From Sorghum bicolor (lineage: Eukaryota; Streptophyta; Magnoliopsida; Poales; Poaceae): 64,000 nt of DNA. The translations under genes and the position numbers were made by a program. The stretch spans positions 620,001-684,000 of the forward strand of contig NC_012870.2 in NCBI RefSeq assembly GCF_000003195.3. The letters are read 5' to 3'. Positions 45,386 through 57,912 of this stretch are shown here, one piece after another (position 1 is the first letter of the stretch; every line of letters starts with the position of its first letter). The notes beneath the pieces were generated by a model. The model had not been told where the DNA came from, ran no database searches, and saw nothing but the letters and a program-made list of their open reading frames with translations.

Positions 45386-45652
45386 CATTGGGTGCTAGTA
45401 ATAAATACAGTCCATGCAGAATTGTGGAATTTTTTATATTATGTAGACAACAAGATCTTAAACTCGTATATTTATTTTCTCATTCTTTAAATATATATCT
45501 TAGCTTTGAATTAATCATAAGCACAAAGGTATATATTATGATCTGTCACAGCAATTAATTAAGTAAAATGTGTGCATAATTGTAACCTATTTTTCATCAA
45601 AGCATTTATGCCATATGTATTGTAGCCTTCCTTATACCTTGAGCCTGATAGA

Positions 45653-48600
45653 TTAGAACTTTTGCCACTCATAACTTACCCCCCTAGAGTAGATGTTTGC
45701 ATTCACAGGATTATTACTAGGCTCCAATTCCTCCAACTCTGCGAAAACTTCATCTGAAGGTTGGATGCTATTGCGATTGATCGGCTGATGCATCGCAACA
45801 CCCTCCTCATCAAGAGTATCGATGGCATAGGCAACATACCCAGCTGCATTATCTTCCATCATGTTTGTCATTTGTTGACACTCGATGTTGCTACTGGGAA
45901 CTACATTATGCTCGAAGTAGTTGGCATTCTTTGATGATGATGACGACGATGATGATGTTGGCCATGAACTCGTCGGTTCAACCCTGCAGCTGTTCTTCTT
46001 CTTGCAGTTGGACATGTGAGTGTGAGGCCGGGAGTACCCAGCAAGTACATTTCGTTGCATTGGCCAAGGGTGGTTGTGTTCTGCCGTGTAGGTAATCACT
46101 AGCATATTCGGGTCACTGCGGCTGCGCTCTACTTGCTTCCTCGCCATACATCCCTTTGAGCTGCTGCATCTGTAGTAACCTCTGTAAAATAAAATAAAGT
46201 TTCACTTAATCAAATACATGCATTGGGAAATAATATACTTTAGATAAAACCTTCCCAGCAGTGGATTAATGAGTATTGGGATAAGGGATTGGCTATTATT
46301 ATTTTAGATTTGAAACAATATATATACACATATCGATAATCTTACCGCCTCTATATACTAGAACATAATTAATATAATTTGTGCTTCTGTATCAAGTATG
46401 TAGGATCTATAATTAATATATGAAGGATTTGATGAAATTCTAGGTGGCATAGGATATGAGGTAAAATCATGAAAACATACAAATATTACAGCTCAGGCAT
46501 GTAGATTGATATATGGAAGCTTTACTAGCCTAAGTAATTTGTTGCTAGAATACTTATGTCACCATTAATTAAAGTTATTGTAATGGAGTATTTTCGTTAT
46601 TTATTTGGATATCTGTCAATACCTTTGAAAAAATGTAGAGTAGTATTAGTGAAGGAACATTAAAAATGTAAAAACATATTTGACTTCTAAAACAATTACA
46701 GTAAGTTTATGGAATATATATGGACAAACTAATTTGTTAGGAAGATCTACTTTCACTATAATAATTGCATTTGAAATTTCTGTTGACTCGCATATTAAAA
46801 TATACACGTACATGGGGTTAAACTAAACTAGAAGAAGCAAGTCTGAATGTATGAATCACGACCACTTCTGACTGGAAACAGTATGGATTTGACCATATAT
46901 ATACAAGAGTATAGGAAACCTAGGCAGCCAAGAGAGTTTCTGGTTCTGGTTATATATTCTTGGTTTCAGCTAAACAGAATAAGTCCACAGCTAATATGGC
47001 TGTCCTTAGTTTTACATACTTTGCACAATTAGACAAATTGGTGGAAGCAAACTATGGCATCCAAATGAGACATATATATACACAACAAACTAGAGGCACA
47101 CATATAATTGGCCTATTAAAAGTGCAAAGATATATCTTTTCTGCCACATACATTTCCAATTAGCAATTGGACATTGGCCCATAAACTTGGACTGAATCTT
47201 TTAGAAACACCAGAATTTAATTAGTTGCATATTAAATACATAAACTTATCTTAATTTGATGCATAATAAATAGAGAAAATAGATGGATGTAACTGATAAA
47301 AAGAATGATGATGAAATCAACAGAGATTGCCATCTTACTATTGTTAGTCTCATCTGCCAATTTGCCCTATATGAAGCCCACTTTAAGACGAAGTGTGCCT
47401 GGGTTAATTGCCTACGTATAGTCTCTTTGTGGCGATTGGCGACCTTAAGTGAAGGGGTGATCAACCTAATCGAGGATGTTTGTTCGTGTAAGAAGTATAT
47501 AAACATGCACGATAGATTCTTTATATATACATCTAACTATTTCTTGTAGTATATTATAGTTGAGAAGGTAAAGTAGAAAGTAAGTACTTATAATTAGATC
47601 AAGAGGGAGCTATATATGAATGAATTAATATGTTTTTTCTCTGAAACAATATCTAAATGCCTATTTGCTGGACCAATTAATTCAGTTCTTATCAGGGAAT
47701 ATTGGAGCGGTCTGTATCGAAGATGACCATGCATGGTTTCTGTTGACTTGCTATGGTATAGCTGCCCATAAGAGCAGTGCACATTATTAATGAAATGGAA
47801 ACATTAATTTTTTTTATGTTACATCTCTCTACACCGTGTGTACCTGTGCAACAAAAAGAGACTGCAATCCTTTTCAGAAAAAGAAGGCAAAGGAAGAGAT
47901 CTGATGTTGATAAGTATTAATTATATATTGTATTGAATCCTTATTAAGTGTTAATTTGTTTGTTATTTGCATTGGCAAGAACAAATTAAAAGAAAAAAAA
48001 TACTAAGGTGGGCAGGCACCTTGGGTAAGGCGAGCCCTTGATGGGCTTCTGGCCGTATTTCCTCCACGCCCAAAGATCAGAGGGAATCACCTCTCCTCCT
48101 CCTGGCCGGCTGCTCGCCGGAGGTAGCGCCGGGATACACACCACCTTCTTCACCTCATTTTTTCTGCTGCAAATACGCAAAATGTTCTGCATTTATTTAA
48201 TTTTAGAGTCATGTATGAAGTTCCAAGAGTATAATTTGGAACTATATATGATGCACAAGCTAATTAAGAGACAAAAGGAAATAAACGCTCGATCTGATTA
48301 ATTTGGCAAACTTAGTTTATTAGAGATCAACACGAAATAACCTGACAAACCACACGGAGAGGATATCTAAGTGCCTGCTAGCTCGCCGGAGCACCTCTCT
48401 CAAAAGAAAAAAAAAAAAGAAATACTAGGCCGGAAGAAGCAATAATGAGGAAGGAATAGAATTTTTGCAGATGAAAAAAATATTCCAACCAGCATCAAAT
48501 GACGAAGAATGAATTTTAAAGTCAACTAGCTTATTTGTACTCTGAATGACCAAATCCCTCCCAAAGAAATATTGTGTCTATATATATATGCCTATGCAGA

Positions 48601-49559
48601 GACAAAGGGGTTAATACAACTGTGCGCCGTTTTGTCAAAACTGAACAGTCGAATTGAAATCAGGCAATCAGCTTTGAGTCACATCATCCCAATGCAAAGC
48701 ATGTTTTGACTGATAGCCTACAGGTAACTAAATACGCATCCACAGAAGTAAACGGCAGCTGAGAAAGGGTCATCGTGCAGTGGATAAACTGCAGCAATGA
48801 GTAGCGCAAATCAGAGAGCAAAACAGCCATGAATTATCACGAAATAACAGTAAAAAAGCCAAGGGATAGATAGATAGATAGATTGTTAGAGAGGGGCATG
48901 GAAAATCAATCATGCGAGATCTTAGGAGTTAGTTGAAAAGGATGCATCGATCGAGAAAAGAAGAAGAAGGAGACAACAGTTAAAGAAGATCCAAAAATTA
49001 AAGAAATCAAGCCACGAAATATAGAGAGCACTAGCTTAGCTTTCCAGTCAATTAACCTCTTCATGATTTGATGATGAGAAGGCGGCGGCGGAGTGACTGG
49101 AGAGATCCTCATCATCATGGGCTCGTCGCCGTCGGCATCGGCGGCGGCAGCGCCTCCCATGGCCACGTCGAGGCCATAGCAGGCCTGCTGGGAGATCTGT
49201 TGTGGCGGCAGCCAGTACCCGCCGTGCCCGTGCGGCGGCGCCGTGGCCGCCGACGAAGACAGCTGATGGTATGGATCGACGACCATAGACGACGGCACGT
49301 CGAACATCACCGCGTCACCGCAAGCAGCAGCAGGCCGTAGCTCCTGCTCCTCGTCGTAACAAGCAGGAGGGATGGCCATGATCTGGCCGGCAGCCCTCGA
49401 CATGACGTGACTGTGATCTGCTGCTGCAGGAGAGGGAGAGGGTGGCCGCCGGTGGTGACTCGGCGCGGCGGCCATGGCCATTGCACCTGCACGGGCCACA
49501 ACCTCGGCGAGGTCGCCCTGAGCTGCGGTGCCGGCGACGGCCTCCTCCGCTATGTCCAT
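45653..49559 (-). CDS. WRKY transcription factor, group IIe
   Basis: Minus-strand exons 49559-49057, 48166-48020 and 46181-45653 with GT-AG introns of 890 and 1838 bp. The joined frame is 1179 nt, 392 aa. The start is the ATG at 49559 ([10 protein letters not shown]); an upstream in-frame start is only GTG. Exon 1 encodes an Ala/Pro/His-rich region and ends in QIMK. Exon 2 encodes the basic [11 protein letters not shown] stretch and WRKYGQK within [20 protein letters not shown]. Exon 3 completes the domain with the zinc ligands C-X5-C-X23-H-X-H (CSSSKGC to HNH). The second intron splits the Arg codon before GYYRC, the canonical position in WRKY genes. [22 protein letters not shown] is typical of group IIe. 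The C-terminus is Ser-rich then acidic, a likely activation region. The protein should bind W-boxes (TTGAC[C/T]) in the nucleus. No defect seen. Confidence 0.95.
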
Positions 49560-49677
49560 AGTGGTGTGCTCACTCTTTCTACTTTCCACTAGCAGCTCGC
49601 TCTATTACTACCTAGCTAGCTAGCCAACAGCCCTGAACTCACCCCTGTGTGGTTGGCGTTCGTTGCAGCTAGCTAGC

Positions 49678-49683
49678 AGTCAA
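49678..49683 (-). promoter_or_regulatory. W-box upstream of the WRKY gene
   Basis: TTGACT on the minus strand, about 120 bp before the ATG. It could mediate auto- or cross-regulation by WRKY proteins. A single short match, so chance is possible. Confidence 0.35.
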
Positions 49684-49730
49684 TGGACATACACACTTAC
49701 ACAGTCATACACACGCACACACACTGGATG

Positions 49731-49737
49731 ATATATA
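49731..49737 (-). promoter_or_regulatory. TATA-like element of the WRKY gene
   Basis: Minus-strand TATATAT about 175 bp upstream of the ATG, next to a CA-rich stretch (49690-49725). Confidence 0.35.
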
Positions 49738-49892
49738 CTGTCAGCTGCCCATAATAACTTCTCTCTCCGGCCTGCTTTCTTTCACATGAGCTGCATATAC
49801 TACTCCATGATGAAGCTAAGCTAATTAGCTGCTAGCAGTAGTATAGTACGTACTGATCTCTATATGTAGCAGAAGAGACGAACGATATATAA

Positions 49893-50423
49893 GGCTTTGT
49901 TTAGTTGGCAAAATTTTTAGTTTTTTGGCTACTGTAGCACTTTCGTTTTTATTTGACAAACATTGTCTAATCACGGAGTAATTAGGCTCAAAAGATTCAT
50001 CTCACAAATTACAGATAAACTGTGCAATTAGTTTTTATTTATATTTATATTTAATGCTCCATGCATGCGACCAAAGATTCGATGTGACGGGAAATCTTGA
50101 AAATTTTTGCGAACTACAAGACCCATTTGTCTCCAACAATCGTCACCCAAAATACAAGACCCATTTGTCCTTTAGGTAGCGCTACAGGTAAAAGGTTTCA
50201 TACCTATTTTTAGTCTCCAACAACAAGACCTAAAAGACAACACTCTCTGCAAATGGGTCTCGAGGAGAGAAGATATCCAAATTTGGGTTATGTCTGTCCT
50301 GATACCCAAAATAGGTCTTCTGTATGGGTATTCTGTTGGAGGCTATAGGTATTGTGTTGGAGACCCATTTTAGGTTTGGGTTCCTAAATGAGTCTCCCTG
50401 TTGGAGATAGCCTAAACAAGGCC
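49893..50423. mobile_element. Tourist-type MITE in the WRKY upstream region, TSD TAA
   Basis: GGCTTTGTTTAGTT to CTAAACAAGGCC, flanked by TAA at 49890-49892 and 50424-50426. Its right end is split by another insertion (50117-50411). It starts about 330 bp upstream of the WRKY ATG. Confidence 0.88.
50117..50411. mobile_element. 295-bp MITE nested in the Tourist MITE, TSD CTA
   Basis: Flanked by CTA at 50114-50116 and 50412-50414. The ends carry CTCCAACA / TGTTGGAG in inverted orientation, and the interior has several GTCTCCAACA and ACCCATTT repeats. A 3-bp duplication suggests PIF/Harbinger. Confidence 0.7.
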
Positions 50424-50429
50424 TAAATG

Positions 50430-50960
50430 GGCGGATGGGATGTTTGTAGATGAAGCAGTATGTATATAAGAGTGTGTGCGCGCGTCGTTTCACAGCCACA
50501 GGTGGTAGAGGTAGGCCTAGACCAAGCGATATGTATTTATTTGGGCGCCGTCTACAGCTCCGGCGACTGTTGATGCCAACTGTGGGCAACTTATTGCATT
50601 GCACCATGTACAGGTCCACAGTTCCGTCCATGCACGGATCATATCGATCGATCGGAGACGACGACACTATATATCTAGCTAGCACCACCACTAGATCAGA
50701 TGATGATGTGCGCGCGCAAGAAGAGGAAAAAGGAGCTAGCTAGCTTTTTCATCCATCCATACTGACCATCTCGCTGGCTCAAGCAGTCGCCCTAGCTAGC
50801 TACAAGGACCAGTGATGATGATGATGATCGATGCCCTTTTTTTCTCCTTCATTCATCCTCACTACTCCTCCTTCGTTGATGGAGGAGAGAGAGGGAGAGG
50901 ACGGAGAGAAGACGACAAGAGGACAGGGACATGGTGGCACTTATGATAGAGAGAGAGATG
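50430..50960. other. Intergenic upstream sequence of the WRKY locus
   Basis: No supported gene. Purine-rich GAGAGAG and GATGATGAT stretches occur near 50815-50960. Confidence 0.4.
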
Positions 50961-51178
50961 GGCCATGTTTGGTTGAAAGCAGTGAACTTTACCGTCTATC
51001 ATATCGAATGTTTAGATATATATATATAGAATTATTTATAAAATTAAAAACACAGAAATAGAATAATTTACGAGACAATTATTTAAATCTAATTAGTCTA
51101 TAGTTAGATATTAATTATTAAATAAAATAAAAATATTATAATACCTGTTCAACTTTAACACATTAACCAAACATGCCG
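50961..51178. mobile_element. MITE with GGC(C)ATGTTTGGTT ends
   Basis: GGCCATGTTTGGTT on the left and AACCAAACATGCC on the right form inverted ends. The AT-rich interior contains TTTACGAGACAATTA and CTAATTAGTCTATAG as in related MITEs. Confidence 0.7.
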
Positions 51179-51199
51179 TAATAGGGCTGGCGGCGGTTG

Positions 51200-51480
51200 C
51201 GTCTATTTGCGATAACAATTGGCCACGGTAGGAAGACGTACGTACCTTTGCAGCCAATTAGCTAGCGATGCACGCGTCCTCTCACTCCCCACTCTCTTGT
51301 CTGGGCTGCATGCCTGCCGGCCGGCCGGCCGGCCTGCCTGCCTCGATCTCTCTCTTTCTCTCTCACACAACACAACAATCTCTGTGGGATTTGCAGGGAC
51401 GAGCAAGCATGCAGCTTTTGACGCAATTGCCATGAAAACAAACAAAATCCCAGAGCATGCATGTCGCTAGGAAAGTGGCC
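51200..51480. repeat. Duplicated block 5, copy A
   Basis: Collinear with 61500-61740. Shared: ATTGGC(C)A/G stretch, CACTCTCTTGT, CTCTGTGGG, CATGCAGCTTTTGACGCA and TTGCCATGAAAACAAAC. It includes (CCGG)4 at 51317-51332. Confidence 0.8.
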
Positions 51481-51821
51481 AATTCAACTATGGCCCTCGC
51501 TCTCCGGGGAAAGTGGCAGGCAGAGGCTCTCATCTATTCATCAGTGAATCGAGTTACGGTTTCTGCAAGCCTATGCTTAGCTACCCTGTGCTCTTTTTAA
51601 TTTTTGTGTGGCGTAATATATATAATACTGAAGTACAGAAAATTGTTTTGTCTATTGTACCTTGCTCTGTTGCTCACACCCGCACACCAGAGCAGTCTCC
51701 TTTCGTTCATGAGATAAGATGAATTTACAACCCCTCTTCTTTTGTTCTTCTCAATCCTTCATCCATCCTAGTTTTGTCCTTTTATGTCCAAGGCCTCCAA
51801 CACGATGTTAATTACTGTTTT

Positions 51822-52200
51822 TTATAAGGGAAACTTTTATTAAAACCTTGGAAGCATTACATCGAGTTGATACAAAATCAGAGAGAGCAACTTTCAGCCT
51901 CTAGCTAACATGAGGCACACAGTCAAAGAAAAAGAAGAAACCTAGCACAATATAGTGACTATCAATTCGTAAACTAGACCGCCACTCATGTGTCTAGGAG
52001 AAAAAAAAATCCTTGGCCACCTATATCAACTGTTGCAACACCGTTACAATTGTATCCTGTAAATCTAGAGTTACAAAATCTTCATTGGCGCAACACCACT
52101 CATGTCATGACCTGATTAGGCAAACTTATACGCATCATGGGACATGTGGGTGTGTGGCTTGCCTTCCACTTCTGTCAATCTTACAACAAGTACACACAAT
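51822..52200 (-). mobile_element. Probable LINE 3' tail, reverse orientation
   Basis: The minus strand ends with ATCAACTCGATGTAATGCTT, then TTTTAATAAAAGTTTCCC and an A-rich run, the style of plant L1 3' ends. No coding part recognised. Confidence 0.35.
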
Positions 52201-52678
52201 AGGTGTTCCGTTAACCTAATTAGTTAATCTCTCGTTAATTTATCATGCAGAATTATTAATTTATTCCACTTAGGACTTATTTTTTAACTTGGATTTATTA
52301 CATTTAATTGCAGTAAGGATATTGTCAAGGTTCCATATCGTGAGCTAGTGAATTTATAGAGTTTAGCACCCGTAGACTCAGGAATTAAAATAGTTCATGC
52401 AACCAAGCCCTACATCTATTCACAGGTGTTTGGTCATGTTCTTGAGCATAAAGGACTCAAATGTTTGCAATAGCACTCACAAAATGGGGGGAGATATATA
52501 TCTCAAGGAACTAGGAACATTTAAGGTGTTTAAGAAGAAAGGGAGTCCCAACCTAATCTTACATACTCGAGAGGACTAGGTTATAGAGAATGGTGAAATC
52601 CCACATGATGTTGGTAGGGCAAGGGGCTTGGTCTCATCCTCTATAGTTGTCGTTGTGCTGTGCGAGGTTGTAGGTATT
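52201..52678. other. Unclassified sequence
   Basis: No gene or repeat boundary recognised. Confidence 0.35.
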
Positions 52679-53165
52679 TGTTAACACAAACAAATAAATC
52701 TGCAAGCGCACGAATACCATTGTAGCTTTCACTTGGGAGTATCCCAAGGTATTGATTTCCATGGGGAACATGAAATGTACTATAAAGGGTCATGTTCGCC
52801 CAGTTTTTTGGGTAGAGGGGTTTTCTATGATTTTTCTAAACTAAACTAGATAACCAAGGATCAGGCTTACTATACTCAATTACTTTGGAGCAGTAGTACC
52901 TTTATGACCCTCGAGAAAGGTGAGGAGGAGTGGTCGGGGTAAGCCTGCCAAAAGCTCTACATAAACATCAATCCAAACATGGTAGATTATAAAGTCCTGG
53001 TCAAAGTCATCACTTTTGGGACTACCACAACTATCCGTGGGATTAGGCGCAAACTCCCATAGACTACCAAACAATTCCTTAGGACACATTACACATAATC
53101 TTCAATTCAATACATAGATTAATGAAGATAATTCATGCTCCTAGATTACAAATAAATTAAACTAA
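52679..53165. mobile_element. Degenerate LTR fragment
   Basis: Starts TGTTAACACAAAC, then CTGCAAGCGCACGAATACC and GGGAGTATCCCAAGGTATTG, a pattern known from grass LTRs. The GGGAGTAT-CC-A-AGTAT part recurs at about 54090, so these are two separate LTR remnants. Confidence 0.4.
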
Positions 53166-53639
53166 TTATAATCCTTACTGTTAGAGGACCCCTTGTGCCT
53201 CCTTGTTAGAGGCTCATCTTTGTCCTCCTCATCGTCCTCCTTTGCCGCCTCCTCATCCCTTGCCACCTCACCATAGAACTACTTGCCATCTGATGTCTAG
53301 GGAGAATTAGGTGGACTATCTTTGTTTGAGCCCTCCTCACCATAACTCTCCCATAGTTTTGATCTTTGATCCTTACTTAAGGAGTCATTGTCGGACAGCT
53401 TGAAACCTTTCATGGTTCAAGTGCGACTTTTGCTTTGGTGTATGTGAATTTGGAGTGGAAAAAGAAGAGTGCATGTTTTTAGAGGGTAGATCGTGTCTAT
53501 TTGTACAAAAGTTATGAGCGTCTCTTCAATTTCTAGTGTTAGTGAGGATGAATGTTCTGACACTCCAAGGGCACAACGTTTTGAGTGTATGTGACCGAAC
53601 AATCGTACTGCCTCACAAATGCCAATCATAAGCAGTCAA

Positions 53640-54055
53640 AGAAGAGTGTCTTCCTAACAAGCCCACAAGTCAGTCGTGTTCTACCACCATTTCATCCTAC
53701 AGTTCAGTGGCAAAACAATGCTCATCGTTGGGATTAGGACAAGAAATTTCCATTCGATGTTGAAATAATGTACTTTTGCAGATGGTCCAAAATTAAGTGG
53801 TGCATAGGTCATTTTCAGCTGGTGGTGTACCCTACTTTCAACATTGGCTCGGCGTATGGTTTGGTAATGAAATTGACCTCAACTATCAATATTGGATCTT
53901 AGGATGACCCGATGATGAAAACAAAGTTCACTATTGGTTGAATTAGGCACTCCCCCACACAATGGCCCTAGAACCGATGGTGAAACATTTTCATTGTTGG
54001 TTCTGGGAAAAGGACGGTGATAACTATGCAGTGATGCCCATTTTCTGTAGTAGTG
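53640..54055. mobile_element. CACTA transposon end
   Basis: Terminates GCCCATTTTCTGTAGTAGTG at 54036-54055; its reverse complement starts CACTACTACAGAAA, a CACTA terminus. Inside are subterminal repeats of the type ATTGGTT in both orientations (53885-54005). The other end was not found; left limit approximate. Confidence 0.6.
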
Positions 54056-54058
54056 TAG

Positions 54059-55303
54059 TAGATTGAACTTGATGTAGCCTTCAACCGGGAGTATTCCAGA
54101 GTATCGATTTTCCACAAGGAACGTGAGTGTACTAATTAAGATCCAAGATCGCCCAAGGATAACTATATAATTATTTTTGGTGGGAAGAGAGGAAGTTTCC
54201 TGAGAGTTCTCTAGTTGATCTAAGAATCAAGAATTACTTCAAGATTATCTATTTCGGGACATCAGAACACTAACCACAGAAAGAGATGAGAAGGGGGCTA
54301 GGAAGCTCTGACTACGGTCCTACAAACACCGATCCGAACGAGGTGGAATACGTCGACCGTTAGGGTTGTCACTACCCTAGGGCTACCACAACAATCCGCA
54401 GGATTGGGTGCAATTCCAGGTAATTGCAAGACTAAACACCACGTCTAATCTATTAATTACTACTCTAGCGTTTCAAAGACTAGAGCACTTGATGCAAGCG
54501 GGAATCCAATAAATAACTTGAATGTAAATAAAAGTAATTAAAGAACTCAGGAATTATGAATTGAAGAACTTGGAGAACGATGAAGAACGAACCAGTTGCT
54601 GCAAAAGTACAATGTTGAGAAAGATCCGACAGATCCGGCTCCTCCTCCTCCGCTCTCCTCTTCTCTCTCCCTATTTTCTAGATTACAACTAGAACTAACT
54701 AGAACTAGAACTAGAGGAACTAGAACTAGAACTAGATGAACTAGAACTAGAACTAGATGAACTAGAGGTAGAACTAGAAGAACTAGAGGGATCCTCTCTA
54801 ATTGGATGAAGAATTGAAAGCCTAGCTTTGATTCTGTAGAAGAGGTATGATCTCTAGGGGCCAGGGGGCCTTGCTTATATAGTCTTTTCAAATGAATCTA
54901 GGCCGTTGGATCAAACCGACATTGATTGAACGGTTATCCTTTATCCTTTAGGTCGGTGGAGCAATATCCCGAAAGAGAGTCCTGATTGGACTCTATGTGA
55001 GGGCGGGCGCCCAGGAGAGTAGGGCGGACGCCCTGTCCGTGAGCCCTCTCGGCTTCCCGTTCGTTCCCGTGGCTTCTAGAGTCTTCTAGATGATAGAAAA
55101 TTGCGCGGCACGTTAATATCTCTATGTAAACCCGACGTGTGGGCCTTTCTTCCGTATTTCCTGATAACCTCCTGCAGAAATAGACAAACACCAAAACTCG
55201 TGGAATTCTGTCAGATAAAACCCTAAGTCTAGATATTAGTTGCATTTGGATCCTTTTCCATGATTAGTTGATGGTTAAATGTGAGCATTAAGGACCGTCA
55301 ACA
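54059..55303. mobile_element. Degenerate LTR fragment ending GTCAACA
   Basis: Begins within the LTR pattern GGGAGTATTCCAGAGTATCG and runs to AAGGACCGTCAACA, the mirror of a TGTTGAC start. No gag-pol. Contains a minisatellite (54676-54790). Confidence 0.45.
54676..54790. repeat. (GAACTA)n-type minisatellite
   Basis: Short repeats GAACTA and GATGAACTA in higher-order units of about 24 bp. Confidence 0.85.
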
Positions 55304-56100
55304 GCTATGAATCCAACAAAGATGGATTTAAGCTAGGAGAGGGCTAGAGATGGGAAATCGGAGCGGTAGGCAAAGCTCTTGGCAATGGCGGTAACGGCAG
55401 CATGCGGCCTATTCAAGCAGGGAGGATGCATGTGGAGTTGGGGTGGAAGAGCTGATTGCATGTTTCCATGGATTGCTTCTATAGAGCCATAGAGTGAGAA
55501 GGATGATCACGGTGGAGCTCGGCTTCAACACCGTTCATGGTGCTAATAGTGGCCATTATGGTTTATATGCCAGTACGAGCATGATTGAAGGAGGGAGATT
55601 GAAGAGTGGCATTACTGGAGTGTGTTGGTGTGGTTGGATTGATGCGGGATTGAAGGAAGGGGCGTTTGATTGTGAACTCGGGCACAACAATGTTGGAGAA
55701 GAGAGGAAGAAGGGGTTGATTGGAGGTGGGAGATGGTAGATGGGGCCGCCTATCAGTTAGAGAGGAAGAGAATCTTGGTTGAAATAAAAAAGGAAAAAAT
55801 GGATTTTCGCCCACGACATTTTTTGACCTTTTACAAAATAGTTTTCAAACATATTTTCAAATATATTTTAAAACCTGCAAAACCTTAAAACTATGTTTTG
55901 AAAATTCTTCTAAAGATCATTTGAAAGCACTTTTAGAAATGTTTTTCTTAATTATAGTTTTAGAATTATTTTAAACCCAAACTTGAAAACCAAAATATAC
56001 TATTTTGATACCTTTTTGAAGCAACAGGAGAGATGTGCGGCGTTGAAGGAAGAAAAACAGAACAGTAGAGTGGCAGTACTAGGATGCATGTCGGGATGGG
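55304..56100. other. Unclassified, no gene
   Basis: The purine-rich left part (55320-55760) has short unsupported frames. The right part is AT-rich with many TTTTGAAAA-like runs. Confidence 0.4.
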
Positions 56101-56109
56101 ATGGGAGCA

Positions 56110-56345
56110 GCTAAGCTAGCTTCTTCTTCTTCCTCGGAGGAGCGCATGCATGCATGCTCTGCTCTGCGGCGCGGCCGCCATGCCGCCATGGCCAGGATGA
56201 GTGCATATGCATGCATGCCACCGCAGCTGCCAGATCAGGCCGGTACTTGCAGCTAGCTTTCAATTCAAATAAAAGTACAGGCCGGTACTGTTATGAACCT
56301 TGCATTGCGTATAGTAAGTGCAGCTGGATGATCGATCGAGAAGAT
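56110..56345. repeat. Duplicated blocks 1-2, copy B
   Basis: Matches 36828-36960 and 37023-37070 with the intervening MITE fragment absent: GTACAGGCCGGTACTGTTAT versus GTACAGGTACTGTTACG. Confidence 0.75.
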
Positions 56346-56707
56346 GAAATATAATGCGTGGCCGGGTTCGATGTGCGCTGCCCGCCCGCCGGCCGTGCCG
56401 TGCGTGCTCTGCTGCCATATGCCCATATATGCATGCATTCAGGTGCAGCAGCTCTCCTCTCCTGTACTGGACGCCTGCCTGTGTGCGGCTGACCTGCCTG
56501 CTGGGAGCAACAGCTAGCCAGCACATTATTACATTAATTATACAGCACTACACTACAGTATATAGCGCGGCACTAGCTGCTAGTACGTGGTTCTTCTCCC
56601 TCTCTTGTATACTTGCATGCATGAGATCATGCATTCAGCACAGGTACCATATGATGGATGATGAATGAAGAGGAATAATGATTCTTAATTTCTTCCTTCC
56701 TCGATCA

Positions 56708-56935
56708 GGCATTGTTTAGTTGCACTCAAAATCTTAAAAAAAAATTAAGATTTCCCATCATATCGAATTTTACGACATATACATGGAACATTAAATATAG
56801 ATAAAAAAACTAATTGTACAGTTAATTTGTAAGATGAATTTTTTAAACCTAGTTAGTTCATGGTTGGACAATAATTACCAAATACAAACGATAGTGCTAA
56901 TGTACCTAAAAACTTTTCAAACAGGAACTAAACTA
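56708..56935. mobile_element. Degenerate Tourist-type MITE
   Basis: GGCATTGTTTAGTT start; the interior CTAGTTAGTTCATGGTTGGA and GGAACTAAACT end match the family with many substitutions. Confidence 0.75.
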
Positions 56936-57290
56936 GCAGAGATCAGTCGAGAGATAATCGATGCTGAAGGATCGGAAAAGGCCGGCCGCCGGCGCAACGC
57001 AAGTCAGGGATCCAGCCTCTCCCGTATGCATGCTTCCAATGCCATGCATACGGCCGGTCTTCGCTACTACTGCCAGTTCACTCTGATCAAAAGACATGGG
57101 CTGCATGCATGCAAACCAATGCAGTAGCAGGCAGAGGCGGCAGCAGCAGAGAGATGCCCCCCCCTCCCCCCCCCCCCATCAGGATTCAGAGGATGGAGAA
57201 AGAGACATGCAGCCAATACAGCGCACTATCATCCATCGTTCTACTAATCACTTTCTCATCTGTCCTCTAGATCACCATGACGCTGCCTTC
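56921..57290. repeat. Duplicated block 3, copy B
   Basis: Counterpart of 39549-39930, including a weaker form of the hairpin. A C-rich run (about 57157-57177) interrupts it. Confidence 0.8.
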
Positions 57291-57299
57291 TCCATACTA

Positions 57300-57670
57300 G
57301 CACTAAAGAATATTTAAAGCTAGTATATATAGGAGTGAATGTAACCCCCTCCTCGGAAAAATGGCGCTAGAAAAAGGAAAATTTTGGAAGCTGATACACA
57401 AATAGCTAGTGGCATCATTGGCCAAAATAGCTGCCAAAAAAATAAAGTCAGATCAAAACAAAAATTATATAAAAAATATAAAGATTGATGAGATCTAAAA
57501 TTTTATGGTTTAACCTTTTCATTTAAGATAGTTTAGGAGCCGAGATGTATATTAAGTTCTTAGGTTTTTAAATTTGAATCTTTTTTCAAATGATCTCAGA
57601 TGGAGGCATACCCTGTATAAACGTAAAAGTTGTAGTGCTTGACAATATCTTTGTATTCCAAAATTTGTCA
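57300..57670. other. AT-rich intergenic sequence
   Basis: No recognised feature. Confidence 0.4.
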
Positions 57671-57677
57671 TTTAATA

Positions 57678-57912
57678 CTCCCTGTATTTTTTTTATAAGT
57701 GTCACATTTAGTTTGTCCTAATTAAGTCAAATGTGTGTATCTTTGACTATTGATTTAAAAAAATTATATAGTTTCTTTTATTATGAGAAATACTATCATA
57801 ATATATAATTCATATATTGTGAAGCTATAAGGATTTTTAAAAATGGTTGGTCAAAGATTGCAATGTTTGACTTAGGACAAACCAAATGTGACATTTAAAA
57901 AACTTAGGGGAG
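57678..57912. mobile_element. Stowaway-type MITE
   Basis: CTCCCTGTATTTTTTTTATA and AAGTGTCACATTT on the left mirror AAATGTGACATTT and CTTAGGGGAG on the right. Preceded by TA. Confidence 0.8.

Noticed and set aside
47283..47549. 88-aa frame within WRKY intron 2
   Set aside because: Lies in an 1838-bp intron on the other strand; no domain recognised.
49560..49589. Ten-residue N-terminal extension of the WRKY protein
   Set aside because: Starts with GTG; the ATG at 49559 gives the normal start.
52679..55303. One LTR interrupted by a CACTA element
   Set aside because: Both pieces contain the same LTR segment (GGGAGTAT pattern), and the outer 5-bp flanks do not match, so they are two remnants.
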